DNA from: Chryseobacterium gleum
GTDB lineage: Bacteria > Bacteroidota > Bacteroidia > Flavobacteriales_D > Crocinitomicaceae
Length of the DNA stretch: 61,809 nt
Direction of reading: 5' to 3'
Assembly (NCBI GenBank): GCA_945860065.1
Contig: CAMAPI010000005.1
Coordinates: forward strand, 1 to 61,809
In this document: positions 46,842 through 55,371 of the stretch, one piece after another
Numbering within the stretch: position 1 is the stretch's first letter
How the letters are laid out: every line of letters begins with the position of its first letter
Made by a program: the position numbers and the translations under genes
Notes under the pieces: generated by a model
The model's input: the letters and a program-made list of their open reading frames with translations, nothing else
What the model was told of the DNA's origin: nothing
The model's database searches: none

Positions 46842-47810
46842 TCAATAACCAACCTTCGTACGAACGCGTTTCAAGACATTATTTGCAACACTTTGAGCTT
46901 TTTGAGCACCTATTTTAAGCGCCTCGTCGATTTCAGACGGATTTGCCATTAATTCATCAAAACGCAAACGTTGTTTTTCAAATTTGCTTAAAATCAATTC
47001 GAATAACGCTTGTTTCGCGTGACCAAAACCGTATCCTCCACGCAAATAATTTTCACGCATGGTTTTTACTTCTGTTTCACTCGCCAATAATTGATACAAG
47101 GCAAAGGTCGGACAGGTATCCGGATTCTTAGGTTCTTCAAGTGTAGTACTGTCGGAAACGATGGACATGATTTGCTTTTTCAGTTGTTTCTCCGGCAATA
47201 AAATATCGATGTAATTCCCTCTCGATTTACTCATCTTTTCGCCATCTGTTCCAGGAATCAACATGGTGTCCTCACGGATTTGTTCTTCCGGAAGCACCAA
47301 GGTGTCGCCGTAGGCTAAATTGAATCGATTGGCTACATCACGCGCCATTTCAATGTGTTGCTTTTGATCTTTTCCTACAGGAACAATCTCTGCATCGAAT
47401 AACAGAATATCAGCAGCCATGAGAATCGGGTAGGAGAAGAGTCCGCCATTGACATCGTCTAAACGATCTGCTTTGTCCTTGAAACTATGAGCAAGCGTCA
47501 AACGTTGATATGGATACATGCACAGCAAATACCACATCAGTTCGGTTACTTGTGGAACGTCGCTTTGACGATAGAACACTGTTTTTGAACTATCTAAACC
47601 AAATGCCATCCATGTGGCAGCAGTAGCATAGGTATTTTGACGTAAGGTATCGCCTTCTTTGATTTGCGTCAAGGAATGCATATCAGCAATAAACAGGTAA
47701 CTTTCGTTTGCTGGATTTGAAGCTAATTCAATTGCGGGAAGAATCGCACCTAAAATATTTCCTAAGTGTGGTGTTCCTGTACTTTGAATTCCTGTTAATA
47801 TGCGCGCCAT
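46842..47810 (-). CDS. trpS: Tryptophanyl-tRNA synthetase
   Basis: 322 residues. The HIGH-type motif is HLGN at 15-18 (TGTPHLGNILGAI) and KMSKS is at 192-196. It charges tRNA-Trp. A -7 element lies about 17 bases upstream, in the gap shared with the divergent plsC-like gene. Confidence 0.97.
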   Translation of the reverse strand: MARILTGIQSTGTPHLGNILGAILPAIELASNPANESYLFIADMHSLTQIKEGDTLRQNTYATAATWMAFGLDSSKTVFYRQSDVPQVTELMWYLLCMYPYQRLTLAHSFKDKADRLDDVNGGLFSYPILMAADILLFDAEIVPVGKDQKQHIEMARDVANRFNLAYGDTLVLPEEQIREDTMLIPGTDGEKMSKSRGNYIDILLPEKQLKKQIMSIVSDSTTLEEPKNPDTCPTFALYQLLASETEVKTMRENYLRGGYGFGHAKQALFELILSKFEKQRLRFDELMANPSEIDEALKIGAQKAQSVANNVLKRVRTKVGY

Positions 47811-47826
47811 TTGATGTTTCTTTTTT

Positions 47827-47834
47827 CAAAATTA
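47827..47834 (-). promoter_or_regulatory. -7 element TAATTTTG (trpS promoter)
   Basis: Reads CAAAATTA on the + strand, 17 bases before the trpS ATG. Confidence 0.5.
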
Positions 47835-47879
47835 CTCATTTCTACGGAATCGAAGGATTCCAATGTGCATTGAAAAACG

Positions 47880-47887
47880 TATCTTTG
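47880..47887 (+). promoter_or_regulatory. -7 element TATCTTTG (plsC operon promoter, leaderless geometry)
   Basis: Exact TAnnTTTG with three bases to the ATG at 47891, which therefore coincides with the predicted transcription start. Confidence 0.65.
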
Positions 47888-47890
47888 ATT

Positions 47891-48661
47891 ATGCGCAATT
47901 TTTTCGGTGTATTTGGATTGATTTGGAAACTCTACATTGCCGTGGTTTTTAGTGTTTTCGCGCTCCTCTTCTACCCCTTATTTCTCGTGCTCATAATGAA
48001 TCCAAACTGGAAGAAGTTTAGCTTTAAACTATTCGTTATTTGGAGTTGGATCATGCGTTTTTGTTGCTTTTACGGAGTAAGAGTCATGGAAAAAGCGACC
48101 TTACCTGATGGACCCTACATCATCGTGGCTAATCATACTTCTTACCTAGATATTCTTCTAATGCATTCTATTTTACCAAAGTCGCCGTTTGTGTTTCTTG
48201 GGAAAAGTGAGATCTTAAAGTACCCCATTCTAGGAACCTATTTTAGAAATTTGAACATTCCGGTGTATCGCAAGAATAAAAATAAAGCAGGACAAGCGTA
48301 TTCCATGGCGCACAAAGCCGTGGCAGATGGATGGTCATTAGTTGTTTTTCCCGAAGGAACAATTCCGGATAAAGATTGCCCCAAAATGCTCCCATTTAAA
48401 GACGGTGCGTTTAAATTAGCGAAGACCTTAAGTATTCCATTAGTGCCATTAACATTTACCAACAATTACAAGCTTTTTTCGGATCCAACAGATATTCTGG
48501 GTCCAGCTCAACCTGGAATCTCCCGGGTGTACATCCATCCATATTTTACGGTGGAGGAATTAGGTCAAATGGAAATAAGTGAAATCCGTCGGGCCTGCTT
48601 TGATCGAATAAACGCACCAATTTTAAGCGAATTTCCACACTTATTCGAGGAAAATAAATAA
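47891..48661 (+). CDS. plsC: 1-acyl-sn-glycerol-3-phosphate acyltransferase family
   Basis: About 256 residues. An N-terminal membrane helix pair (about 8-37) is followed by the acyltransferase motifs NHTSYLD (81-87, HxxxxD) and FPEGT (153-157), with GTYFRNLNIPVYR between them. It adds the second acyl chain in phosphatidic acid synthesis, or acylates a related lipid. The start at 47891 is set by the -7 element; upstream extension to 47708 would run through the trpS promoter. gatC follows after nine bases. Confidence 0.92.
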   Translation: MRNFFGVFGLIWKLYIAVVFSVFALLFYPLFLVLIMNPNWKKFSFKLFVIWSWIMRFCCFYGVRVMEKATLPDGPYIIVANHTSYLDILLMHSILPKSPFVFLGKSEILKYPILGTYFRNLNIPVYRKNKNKAGQAYSMAHKAVADGWSLVVFPEGTIPDKDCPKMLPFKDGAFKLAKTLSIPLVPLTFTNNYKLFSDPTDILGPAQPGISRVYIHPYFTVEELGQMEISEIRRACFDRINAPILSEFPHLFEENK

Positions 48662-48670
48662 TTTTGACAC

Positions 48671-48961
48671 ATGAAAATCACGGAAGAATTAATTGATCAC
48701 ATTGCACACCTGGCTCGATTAGAGTTTCAAGGAGAAGATAAAGTTTCCATTAAGAAGGACATGGAGCGCATGATTGAGTTCGTGGATAAATTATCAGAAG
48801 TCGATACGACAAACGTGGAACCCTTGATTTTTATGTCAGAAGAAATCAATCGTCTGCGCGAAGATGAGCCGAAAGTCACAGTGACTCATGAGGAGGCCTT
48901 GTTGAACGCACCTAAAAAAGATTCTGACTATTTCCGTATTCCAAAAGTATTGGATAAATAA
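48671..48961 (+). CDS. gatC: Asp-tRNA(Asn)/Glu-tRNA(Gln) amidotransferase subunit C
   Basis: 96 residues, with the family pattern HLARLEF at the N-terminus, MIEFVDKLSEVDTTNVEP in the middle and the LREDEPKVTVTHEEAL stretch, ending with DYFRIPKVLDK. GatC stabilises GatAB, which amidates misacylated tRNAs. gatA and gatB are not in the window. The gene lies between plsC and a glycosyltransferase. Confidence 0.95.
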   Translation: MKITEELIDHIAHLARLEFQGEDKVSIKKDMERMIEFVDKLSEVDTTNVEPLIFMSEEINRLREDEPKVTVTHEEALLNAPKKDSDYFRIPKVLDK

Positions 48962-48963
48962 AC

Positions 48964-49836
48964 GTGAAAGTCTCAGGATTTACGTTTATTCGCAATGCCA
49001 TCAAACTGGACTATCCCATTGTGGAGGCAATTCAATCGATTATCCCACTGTGTGATGAAGTCATTGTTGCCGTTGGGAATTCAGAGGACGATACCTTAGC
49101 ATTGATCCAATCCATTGATCCAACAAAAATCAAAATCATTGAAACAACTTGGGACGATTCTTTACGCGAGAACGGAGCAGTTTTAGCGGATGAAACCAAC
49201 AAAGCCTTTCAAGCGATTTCTCCAGACAGTGACTGGGCATTTTACATCCAAGGTGATGAAGTCATTCACGAAGAAGATCACGCAGAAATACGTGCGAAAA
49301 TGGAGTCGTACGTGAATGATTTAGAAGTAGACGGACTCCTATTTTCCTACCAGCATTTTTTTGGTTCTTACGATTTCATCGGTGCTTCCAATAATTGGTA
49401 TAAAAAGGAAATTCGGATTATTCGAAATACATCAACTATATACTCTTACCGCGATGCACAGGGATTCCGCAAGGATGATAATCAGAAATTAAATGTTGCA
49501 GGTATTAAAGCGAAGGTATATCACTACGGTTGGGTAAAGGATCCAAGAGCGATGCAGGCGAAGCAAACCTCCTTTCACAAACTTTGGCACGATGACGAAT
49601 GGTTGCAGAAGAACATTGAGGATGTAGAGTTTTTTCCCTATGAAGAACACATCAATGGATTGGCGCGATTTAAGGGAACGCATCCGAAAATCATGCAGCC
49701 ACGCATCGACCGTTTGAATTGGACGTTTAAAGTGGAGCCAAGTCGAAATAAAAAATCCCTCAAAAATAATTTGAAGGATTTATTGAAATTCATTGGAATT
49801 GATACGAATTACCGCAATTACAAGCAGATTCGCTGA
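48964..49836 (+). CDS. Family 2-like glycosyltransferase
   Basis: 290 residues from a GTG start two bases after gatC. FTFIRNAIKLDYPIVEAIQSIIPLCDEV and VGNSEDDT are the nucleotide-sugar binding signatures of GT-A fold enzymes, and YIQGDEV is a DxD-like acidic motif for the metal. HYGWVKDPRAM is found in related bacterial GTs. The acceptor is unknown; lipopolysaccharide or exopolysaccharide is plausible given the plsC neighbour. Its stop abuts the stop of the convergent trmB gene. Confidence 0.85.
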   Translation: MKVSGFTFIRNAIKLDYPIVEAIQSIIPLCDEVIVAVGNSEDDTLALIQSIDPTKIKIIETTWDDSLRENGAVLADETNKAFQAISPDSDWAFYIQGDEVIHEEDHAEIRAKMESYVNDLEVDGLLFSYQHFFGSYDFIGASNNWYKKEIRIIRNTSTIYSYRDAQGFRKDDNQKLNVAGIKAKVYHYGWVKDPRAMQAKQTSFHKLWHDDEWLQKNIEDVEFFPYEEHINGLARFKGTHPKIMQPRIDRLNWTFKVEPSRNKKSLKNNLKDLLKFIGIDTNYRNYKQIR

Positions 49837-50505
49837 TTATGAAATCTTGAATTTACAGTACTTGATTTTATGTCCACGTGAGGAAAATAATTTCTCGTAG
49901 TAGGTTTGAATCTGGAAAATCTCTCGGGTATCTTGATCCAAGTTCTCCGGAAGATTCGCATATAAGTCCCAAGTAGATTCTAAACATTCGTACTTATTTT
50001 CCTCGATTTGTTCTAAGGTGTATTCAAATAATATATCGCTATCCGTTTTCATGTGTACGATGCCGCCCGGTTTTAATATTTGATTATAACGATCGATAAA
50101 CATGGGGGATGAAAGTCGTTTGCGTGCTTTATTCGGTTGTGGATCAGAGAATGTTAACCAAATCTCATCGACTTCATGTTCCCCGAAGTAATCGAGGATA
50201 AAGTCAATGCGCGTGCGCAAAAAAGCCACATTGCTTAATTTCGTTTCCAAGGCATCTTTCGCTCCAATGTAAATGCGGTTTCCTTTTAAATCAACGCCAA
50301 TGAAATTCTTCTCCGGGTATTTTCTACCGAGTCCAACGGAATATTCTCCTTTTCCACAACCAAGCTCTAAAATGATTGGATTGTCGTTTTTAAAGACTTC
50401 TGCACGCCAATTGCCTTGAATAGGGAATGGTTCTCGAAAAACGGGTTCATAGACATTTGAAAATAACTTAAGGGCTTCAAATCGTAAAAGTTTATCTTTT
50501 CCCAC
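49837..50505 (-). CDS. trmB: tRNA (guanine-N7-)-methyltransferase
   Basis: 222 residues. The SAM-binding motif is LELGCGKGEYSVGLGRKYP, followed by IGVDLKGNRI and the tRNA-binding FSDPQPNKARKRLSSP. It methylates G46 in tRNA. The start is GTG at 50505, since no ATG is found upstream in frame. It lies head-to-head with the hypothetical gene at 50613. Confidence 0.95.
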   Translation of the reverse strand: MGKDKLLRFEALKLFSNVYEPVFREPFPIQGNWRAEVFKNDNPIILELGCGKGEYSVGLGRKYPEKNFIGVDLKGNRIYIGAKDALETKLSNVAFLRTRIDFILDYFGEHEVDEIWLTFSDPQPNKARKRLSSPMFIDRYNQILKPGGIVHMKTDSDILFEYTLEQIEENKYECLESTWDLYANLPENLDQDTREIFQIQTYYEKLFSSRGHKIKYCKFKIS

Positions 50506-50510
50506 GTGGT

Positions 50511-50530
50511 ATATGTTTGGATATGTTTGG
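50511..50530. repeat. Perfect 10-bp tandem repeat with two TATGTTTG elements
   Basis: ATATGTTTGG is repeated twice without a spacer directly upstream of the trmB start. Each copy contains TATGTTTG, an exact TAnnTTTG on the plus strand. The repeat could be a tandem promoter for the gene at 50613 or a regulator site; by its position it could also affect trmB. Which is true is not evident. Confidence 0.5.
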
Positions 50531-50601
50531 ATTCTTCAAAAGAAAAACGTGAAATTATAACTTATTTTAGATTAAAGAGCTGTAGTCTCGCTTTCGCTGT
50601 A

Positions 50602-50609
50602 TAAATTTG
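50602..50609 (+). promoter_or_regulatory. -7 element TAAATTTG (leaderless geometry)
   Basis: Exact TAnnTTTG with three bases to the ATG at 50613, so transcription is predicted to start at the A of the start codon. Confidence 0.55.
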
Positions 50610-50612
50610 TCC

Positions 50613-51179
50613 ATGCATTTTGTCGAACCCTATTTCAACTGGCGTGGATACTACGTCGCATCGGAAGATCCACTCTCCCCGTTTTTCGAACGCGAGTACA
50701 GTGAATTTGAGTTCACAAATAGCATTTACGACTTTTACATCCATCCCCAATGGGATTCCATTGGTTCACCGACTTTGTTTATCAAAATCCTTATGGTGGA
50801 CTACGATTCTGCGTATGCAATAATTGAATTGATCGGCGAATGGAACGATGCGATTGAAAACGACATCATGATTTTGAAACGAGACATTATCGACGTGCTA
50901 ATTGAACAAGGAATCAATCAATTTATTCTCATTGGAGAAAACGTCTTGAATTTTCATTATTCCGACGATTGTTACTACGAAGAATGGTTCGATGATGTCG
51001 AAGAAGGATGGATTGCCATGGTGAACTTTCACGATCACGTTGTTCGGGAATTTGAACGCATCAACATTGATCATTATTTTGTGATGGGCGGAGAGTTGGA
51101 GGACATCGAATGGCGTACGTATACACCCCAGCACTTCTACGAAAAAGTAGAGGCGCTTGTGACCAAGCGCCTCGGGTAG
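50613..51179 (+). CDS. Hypothetical acidic protein (188 aa)
   Basis: About 188 residues from the ATG at 50613; an ATG-like codon at 50607 lies inside the promoter element and is rejected. The protein is rich in Asp, Glu, Phe, Tyr and Ile, with no signal peptide or membrane segment (for example YYEEWFDDVEEGW). I do not recognise the family. A perfect hairpin lies in its last codons. It is followed by the convergent POT transporter gene after 22 bases. Confidence 0.75.
   Translation: MHFVEPYFNWRGYYVASEDPLSPFFEREYSEFEFTNSIYDFYIHPQWDSIGSPTLFIKILMVDYDSAYAIIELIGEWNDAIENDIMILKRDIIDVLIEQGINQFILIGENVLNFHYSDDCYYEEWFDDVEEGWIAMVNFHDHVVREFERINIDHYFVMGGELEDIEWRTYTPQHFYEKVEALVTKRLG
51150..51173. other. Perfect 10-bp hairpin in the last codons of the 50613 gene
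   Basis: GAGGCGCTTG / CAAGCGCCTC with a TGAC loop, ending four bases before the stop codon. There is no T run on either side. It may act as a transcription barrier between the convergent genes or stabilise the mRNA end. Confidence 0.7.
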
Positions 51180-51201
51180 TTATTCAATAGGTTTGTCGAG
51201 C

Positions 51202-52674
51202 TTATTCAGAGCGATCAGCGATCAATCTATTTAAGAAGAAAGAAGCAATGATGACTACCGCTCCGGTAATTAAGGCATAAAGTGCTAATTGATGGTATCC
51301 ATCCGTATAGGCAATCATACGTTCCATTGGACTCGCGTCTTTTTTCGGACTGGCCATTCCTGCACCTAAGATTCCAGCAGCATATTGTCCATAGGCAGAT
51401 GCCAAGAACCACATTCCCATCATGACTCCCCATAAGTGTTTCGGGGATAATTTAGTCATCAAGGACAAGCCAATGGGTGATAAAAACAGCTCGCCAATCG
51501 AAATGACCAAGTAAGCAAAGGTAAACAATCCAAGGGAAGCTAGTCCAGCGTTATCCAACAAAAATCTCGTGTAATAAAACAAGTAGAAGGAAACACTTAA
51601 GAAAATAAATGCGAGTCCAAATTTCATGAAGTAATTCGGCTCCAATTTTCTTTTCGCCAACCAAATCCACATGAGTCCAATAAAAACACTGAGAATAATA
51701 ACGAAAAGAGAATTTGCTGAGTTATTGACAACATTCGGGTCGAAATGCAAGCCCAACATATCCTTTGAAATTAGTTTCTCTGCATACAAACTTAAGGATC
51801 CACCACTTTGCTCGAAAAAGGACCAAAAGATAATCGATAGAAAAATGAAAATCATAGCACCAACTAATTTTCGATTTTGTTCCCAATTGAGTTTACTCAT
51901 TTCATAGATTAAATAGAGTAGGGTAGCTGGACCAATAATGTACATGAAGATATCCGTGTAAGCCGTGTTAGTAATCATCGCATAAATAAACGGAATGGAT
52001 AATATCGATCCGCCATACACCAAATACTGATTTCTTTTGGCTTTTTTCTCATCTGATTTCATGGGTGCTTGACCAATTGTTCCAAGGTTTTTTCGTGTCA
52101 ACAAGAAATTAATTAATCCGACAAACATAAAAATACCAGACAAGGCAAATGCCATATTCCATGAATATGTTTTTCCTACATACACACAAAGTCCACCACC
52201 GAACAAAGCACCAAGATTGATTCCTGCATAGAATAAACTGAATCCCGCGTCTCGACGGGTGTCACCTGCGCGGTACAATTCACCAACCATCGTAGAAATA
52301 TTTGGTTTGAAGAATCCTGTTCCAATGATGATTAAACAGATGCCATAAAAGAAATTTGCTTCAGCATCTAATCCGAGGATCAAACTACCGAGGATCATCA
52401 GAATTCCACCCCAAACCAGCGATTTTTGAAAACCAAGGATTTTATCAGCGAAGAGTCCACCAATAAAGGTAAAAGCATAAACGAACGCTTGAATCGCTCC
52501 ATATTTCAAATTCGCTTCCTGATCGGAAAAGAAAAGAATGTTTGTCATGAATACGACCAACATTCCACGGTTCCCATAGAAACAGAAACGTTCCCACATT
52601 TCTGTGAAAAAAAGACTCCAAATCTGTTTTGGGTATTTTCCTTCAAAGCTTTGAATTTGTTCGAGTGTTTGCAT
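51202..52674 (-). CDS. POT-family proton-coupled peptide transporter
   Basis: 490 residues, 12 to 14 membrane helices. FTEMWERFCFYGNRG at the N-terminus holds the ExxERF motif of proton-coupled oligopeptide transporters, and GTGFFKPNISTMVGELY plus DAGFSLFYAGINLGA are the PTR2 signatures. It imports di- and tripeptides. It is the second of two adjacent POT genes on the minus strand, with a terminator in the 58-base gap before it and no obvious TAnnTTTG element, so it may be expressed by read-through. Confidence 0.93.
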   Translation of the reverse strand: MQTLEQIQSFEGKYPKQIWSLFFTEMWERFCFYGNRGMLVVFMTNILFFSDQEANLKYGAIQAFVYAFTFIGGLFADKILGFQKSLVWGGILMILGSLILGLDAEANFFYGICLIIIGTGFFKPNISTMVGELYRAGDTRRDAGFSLFYAGINLGALFGGGLCVYVGKTYSWNMAFALSGIFMFVGLINFLLTRKNLGTIGQAPMKSDEKKAKRNQYLVYGGSILSIPFIYAMITNTAYTDIFMYIIGPATLLYLIYEMSKLNWEQNRKLVGAMIFIFLSIIFWSFFEQSGGSLSLYAEKLISKDMLGLHFDPNVVNNSANSLFVIILSVFIGLMWIWLAKRKLEPNYFMKFGLAFIFLSVSFYLFYYTRFLLDNAGLASLGLFTFAYLVISIGELFLSPIGLSLMTKLSPKHLWGVMMGMWFLASAYGQYAAGILGAGMASPKKDASPMERMIAYTDGYHQLALYALITGAVVIIASFFLNRLIADRSE

Positions 52675-52698
52675 TTTTTAAGTTATTTGGTAAAATAA

Positions 52699-52722
52699 AA
52701 AGCCTCTGAAATCAGAGGCTTT
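52699..52722 (-). terminator. Terminator between the two POT transporter genes
   Basis: Perfect 11-bp stem AAAGCCTCTGA / TCAGAGGCTTT with a two-base loop; on the minus strand it continues as TTTTTATTTTA. It lies eleven bases after the upstream POT gene ends. Confidence 0.85.
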
Positions 52723-52732
52723 GAAATAAATA

Positions 52733-54448
52733 TTATTGAACATTGTTCTCACGCATCACGCCATTTAACCAGCGAAGCATTAGGAATAATATAATCGCCG
52801 CAGCCATTACTAAGCCAAAGTTTAAGTAGAAAAAATTCTGTTTTTGCGGAATGGTTTCCCACAAACTAGATAGCATCCCAGATAATTTATTTCCAACGGA
52901 AATTGCTAAGAAGAATCCACCCATCATTAAGGCTGTAATACGGGGAGGAGATAATTTAGACACCAATGAAAGTCCCATCGGCGATAAACAAAGTTCACCA
53001 ATGGTAATCACTCCATAAGAAGCAATCAACCAAATTGAACCCGCTTTTGCAGACATGTCATTTGTTGCAAATACAGCTCCTACCATCACTAAAGCGGATA
53101 GCGCAGTAATAACTAATCCTATCGCGATTTTAGTCGGTGTACTTGGCTCTCTTTTGCGACGACGCATCCATCCAAATAATCCAACGATAATTGGCGTAAG
53201 CGTGACTACCCAGAATGGGTTAATGGACTGATACAACTCAGTAGAATAAAGCTTCATATCTTCACCTTTTGCAGGAACCTCATTCTTGGGCAAGGTAGAA
53301 AAATACTTACGAGAGCTTTCCAATTGAGCAATTTCTCCTGAACATTCAGCTTTTGCCTTTAATTCTGCTTTTGTCACCTTAGGCATTCCTTCTTCCACTT
53401 TTCTCATGGAATCAATCGTCGCTTTAAATTCGCTGTCAGAGGAAGAAACGATGTCGTTGTTTACTACAACTTGAGCCATTCCAACACTTCCAGCAACGTT
53501 TGCGACACCTTCAGACATTTCACGGTTCGTATGATCCTCTGCCCAAACGGTTAATGCATCTCCATTTTGGTGGAAAATTGCAAAGAATAAAATCACACAA
53601 GCAAATACGGCAAGTAATGCTTTAATCGCACGGCTTTCTTTCGCTTCGGATTTGAATGCTAAATAAATAAAGAAGGCAATCACGGGTAAACATCCAATAA
53701 TGAAGGCATCATTCGTGTCTGAGCCTAAGAAGTTTCCTGGTAAAATGTAGCCAATAATTCCGAATATAAACATGGGTAAAACCGTCATGGAGAAAATACG
53801 CAAAGTGGACATATCTCCCTCTTGCACTGGTTTAACAACATCGAAATGTTTGATGTGTTTCGTTCCTAAAATGAAAATAGCCACACCGACTAACATTCCA
53901 ACTCCGGCAGCTGCAAATGCATGTCCCCAACCGTAATTGATGCGCATGTATGCCGCAACGAAGTTACAAATGAATGCTCCGATGTTAATACCCATATAGA
54001 AAATGTTGTAACCTGCATCTTTTTTATCCTTCATGTCATCTGAGCTATACAGATTTCCCACGAGTGTAGAGATATTCGGTTTAAAGAAGCCATTTCCAAG
54101 GATGATTAGCATCAAGGCCACATAAAATGCGGTTTCGTTGTGAATGGAAAGACAGAAATATCCAGCGGACATCATGATTCCACCCATTATGATCGAACGA
54201 CGATACCCTAAAATACGATCGGCTAAAAGCCCACCAATAAAAGGCGTTAAATAAACTAATCCTAAATACGTTCCATAGATGTCAGATTTTTTTCCCGCAT
54301 CAAAACCCATTCCGCCATTGTTCCAGCCATCAATCATATAAAGGGAGAAAATCCCAAGCATCAAATAGTAGCCAAAGCGCTCCCACATTTCCGTTCCGAA
54401 CAAGTACCAAAGTCCTATTGGATGTCCTTTTTGTCCATCATTTTCCAT
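52733..54448 (-). CDS. POT-family proton-coupled peptide transporter with enlarged central loop
   Basis: 571 residues, about 80 more than its neighbour. ExxERF appears as GTEMWERFGYYLMLG, with GNGFFKPNISTLVGNLY and DAGYNIFYMGINIGA following. Between about residues 303 and 410 an acidic, lysine-rich and probably soluble loop is inserted (GMPKVTKAELKAKAECSG and similar) that the 51202 gene lacks. Specificity is likely for small peptides. The two genes are tandem paralogues rather than copies; their similarity is that of the family. A near-consensus -7 element (TATATTCG) lies about 30 bases upstream. Confidence 0.92.
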   Translation of the reverse strand: MENDGQKGHPIGLWYLFGTEMWERFGYYLMLGIFSLYMIDGWNNGGMGFDAGKKSDIYGTYLGLVYLTPFIGGLLADRILGYRRSIIMGGIMMSAGYFCLSIHNETAFYVALMLIILGNGFFKPNISTLVGNLYSSDDMKDKKDAGYNIFYMGINIGAFICNFVAAYMRINYGWGHAFAAAGVGMLVGVAIFILGTKHIKHFDVVKPVQEGDMSTLRIFSMTVLPMFIFGIIGYILPGNFLGSDTNDAFIIGCLPVIAFFIYLAFKSEAKESRAIKALLAVFACVILFFAIFHQNGDALTVWAEDHTNREMSEGVANVAGSVGMAQVVVNNDIVSSSDSEFKATIDSMRKVEEGMPKVTKAELKAKAECSGEIAQLESSRKYFSTLPKNEVPAKGEDMKLYSTELYQSINPFWVVTLTPIIVGLFGWMRRRKREPSTPTKIAIGLVITALSALVMVGAVFATNDMSAKAGSIWLIASYGVITIGELCLSPMGLSLVSKLSPPRITALMMGGFFLAISVGNKLSGMLSSLWETIPQKQNFFYLNFGLVMAAAIILFLMLRWLNGVMRENNVQ

Positions 54449-54554
54449 AAAAATAGTTTAGTTTACCTGCCGAATATAGTAAAAAATCATGGTTCACGTT
54501 CATTTTTCATGATTGTGAACTTGATTTTTCCTGTTCATTTATTCAAGAATCAAA

Positions 54555-54562
54555 TATCTTTG
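54555..54562 (+). promoter_or_regulatory. -7 element TATCTTTG (tcdA promoter)
   Basis: Exact TAnnTTTG 15 bases before the tcdA ATG at 54578. Confidence 0.65.
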
Positions 54563-54577
54563 CGGAAAAAATAAGTG

Positions 54578-55315
54578 ATGGAGAATTGGTTGGAACGAAC
54601 GGAATTATTGTTTTCTAAGGAGCAAATGGACCGTTTAAAAAATGCACATGTGTTGATTGTTGGCCTTGGAGGAATCGGTTCCTTCGCAGGAGAATTTATC
54701 GCGCGAGCTGGCATTGGAAAAATGACCATCATCGATGGAGATGTTTTTGATCCAACCAATAAAAACCGCCAGTTGACAGCGCTTGATAGTACGATAGGTG
54801 GCAATAAAGCCGTGGTGTTGGGCCAGCGATTGAAGGACATCAATCCAGACATACAGTTAAACATCGTCGAAGAGTTTGTCCTGCCGGAACGTGTCTGGGA
54901 ATTGCTCGACGAACATCAACCCGACTATGTCATGGATTGCATTGACTCCGTTACACCAAAATTGGAATGGTTGATTGCCTGTAAACGCAAAAAGGTAAAA
55001 ATCCTTAGTCACATGGGTGCAGGTGGGAAAACCGATCCAAGTAAAATTAAAGTGACAAATATTCAGCATGTTGCGGGATGTAAACTTGGCGCGCACATGA
55101 AAAAGCGCTTGAAACGAAAAAATATTTCATACCGTGGAATCAAAGCGGTTTATTCGACCGAAATCCAACAAAAGGATTCATTGAAAATGACCAATGGTGC
55201 AAATTTCAAGAAATCCTTCTATGGAACGGTATCCTACATGCCGGCCTTATTTGGACTCGTTGGAGCAGCAGAAGTAATTCAGTTTCTCGCAAATAATACA
55301 GAGGAAAACGCTTGA
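54578..55315 (+). CDS. tcdA: tRNA threonylcarbamoyladenosine dehydratase
   Basis: 245 residues of the ThiF/E1-like family. LIVGLGGIGSFAGEFIARAGIGKMTIIDGD is the ATP-binding glycine loop and DVFDPTNKNRQLTA follows, with the conserved Arg. TcdA dehydrates t6A37 in tRNA to the cyclic form ct6A. The absence of the E1 catalytic cysteine motif and of a partner ubiquitin-like protein supports TcdA over MoeB/ThiF. A GTG three bases upstream is not needed as start. Confidence 0.92.
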   Translation: MENWLERTELLFSKEQMDRLKNAHVLIVGLGGIGSFAGEFIARAGIGKMTIIDGDVFDPTNKNRQLTALDSTIGGNKAVVLGQRLKDINPDIQLNIVEEFVLPERVWELLDEHQPDYVMDCIDSVTPKLEWLIACKRKKVKILSHMGAGGKTDPSKIKVTNIQHVAGCKLGAHMKKRLKRKNISYRGIKAVYSTEIQQKDSLKMTNGANFKKSFYGTVSYMPALFGLVGAAEVIQFLANNTEENA

Positions 55316-55371
55316 TTCTCACCGAAATTATGTACTTTTCCTTCGCTAAATCAACTAATTCATTCAACAAC

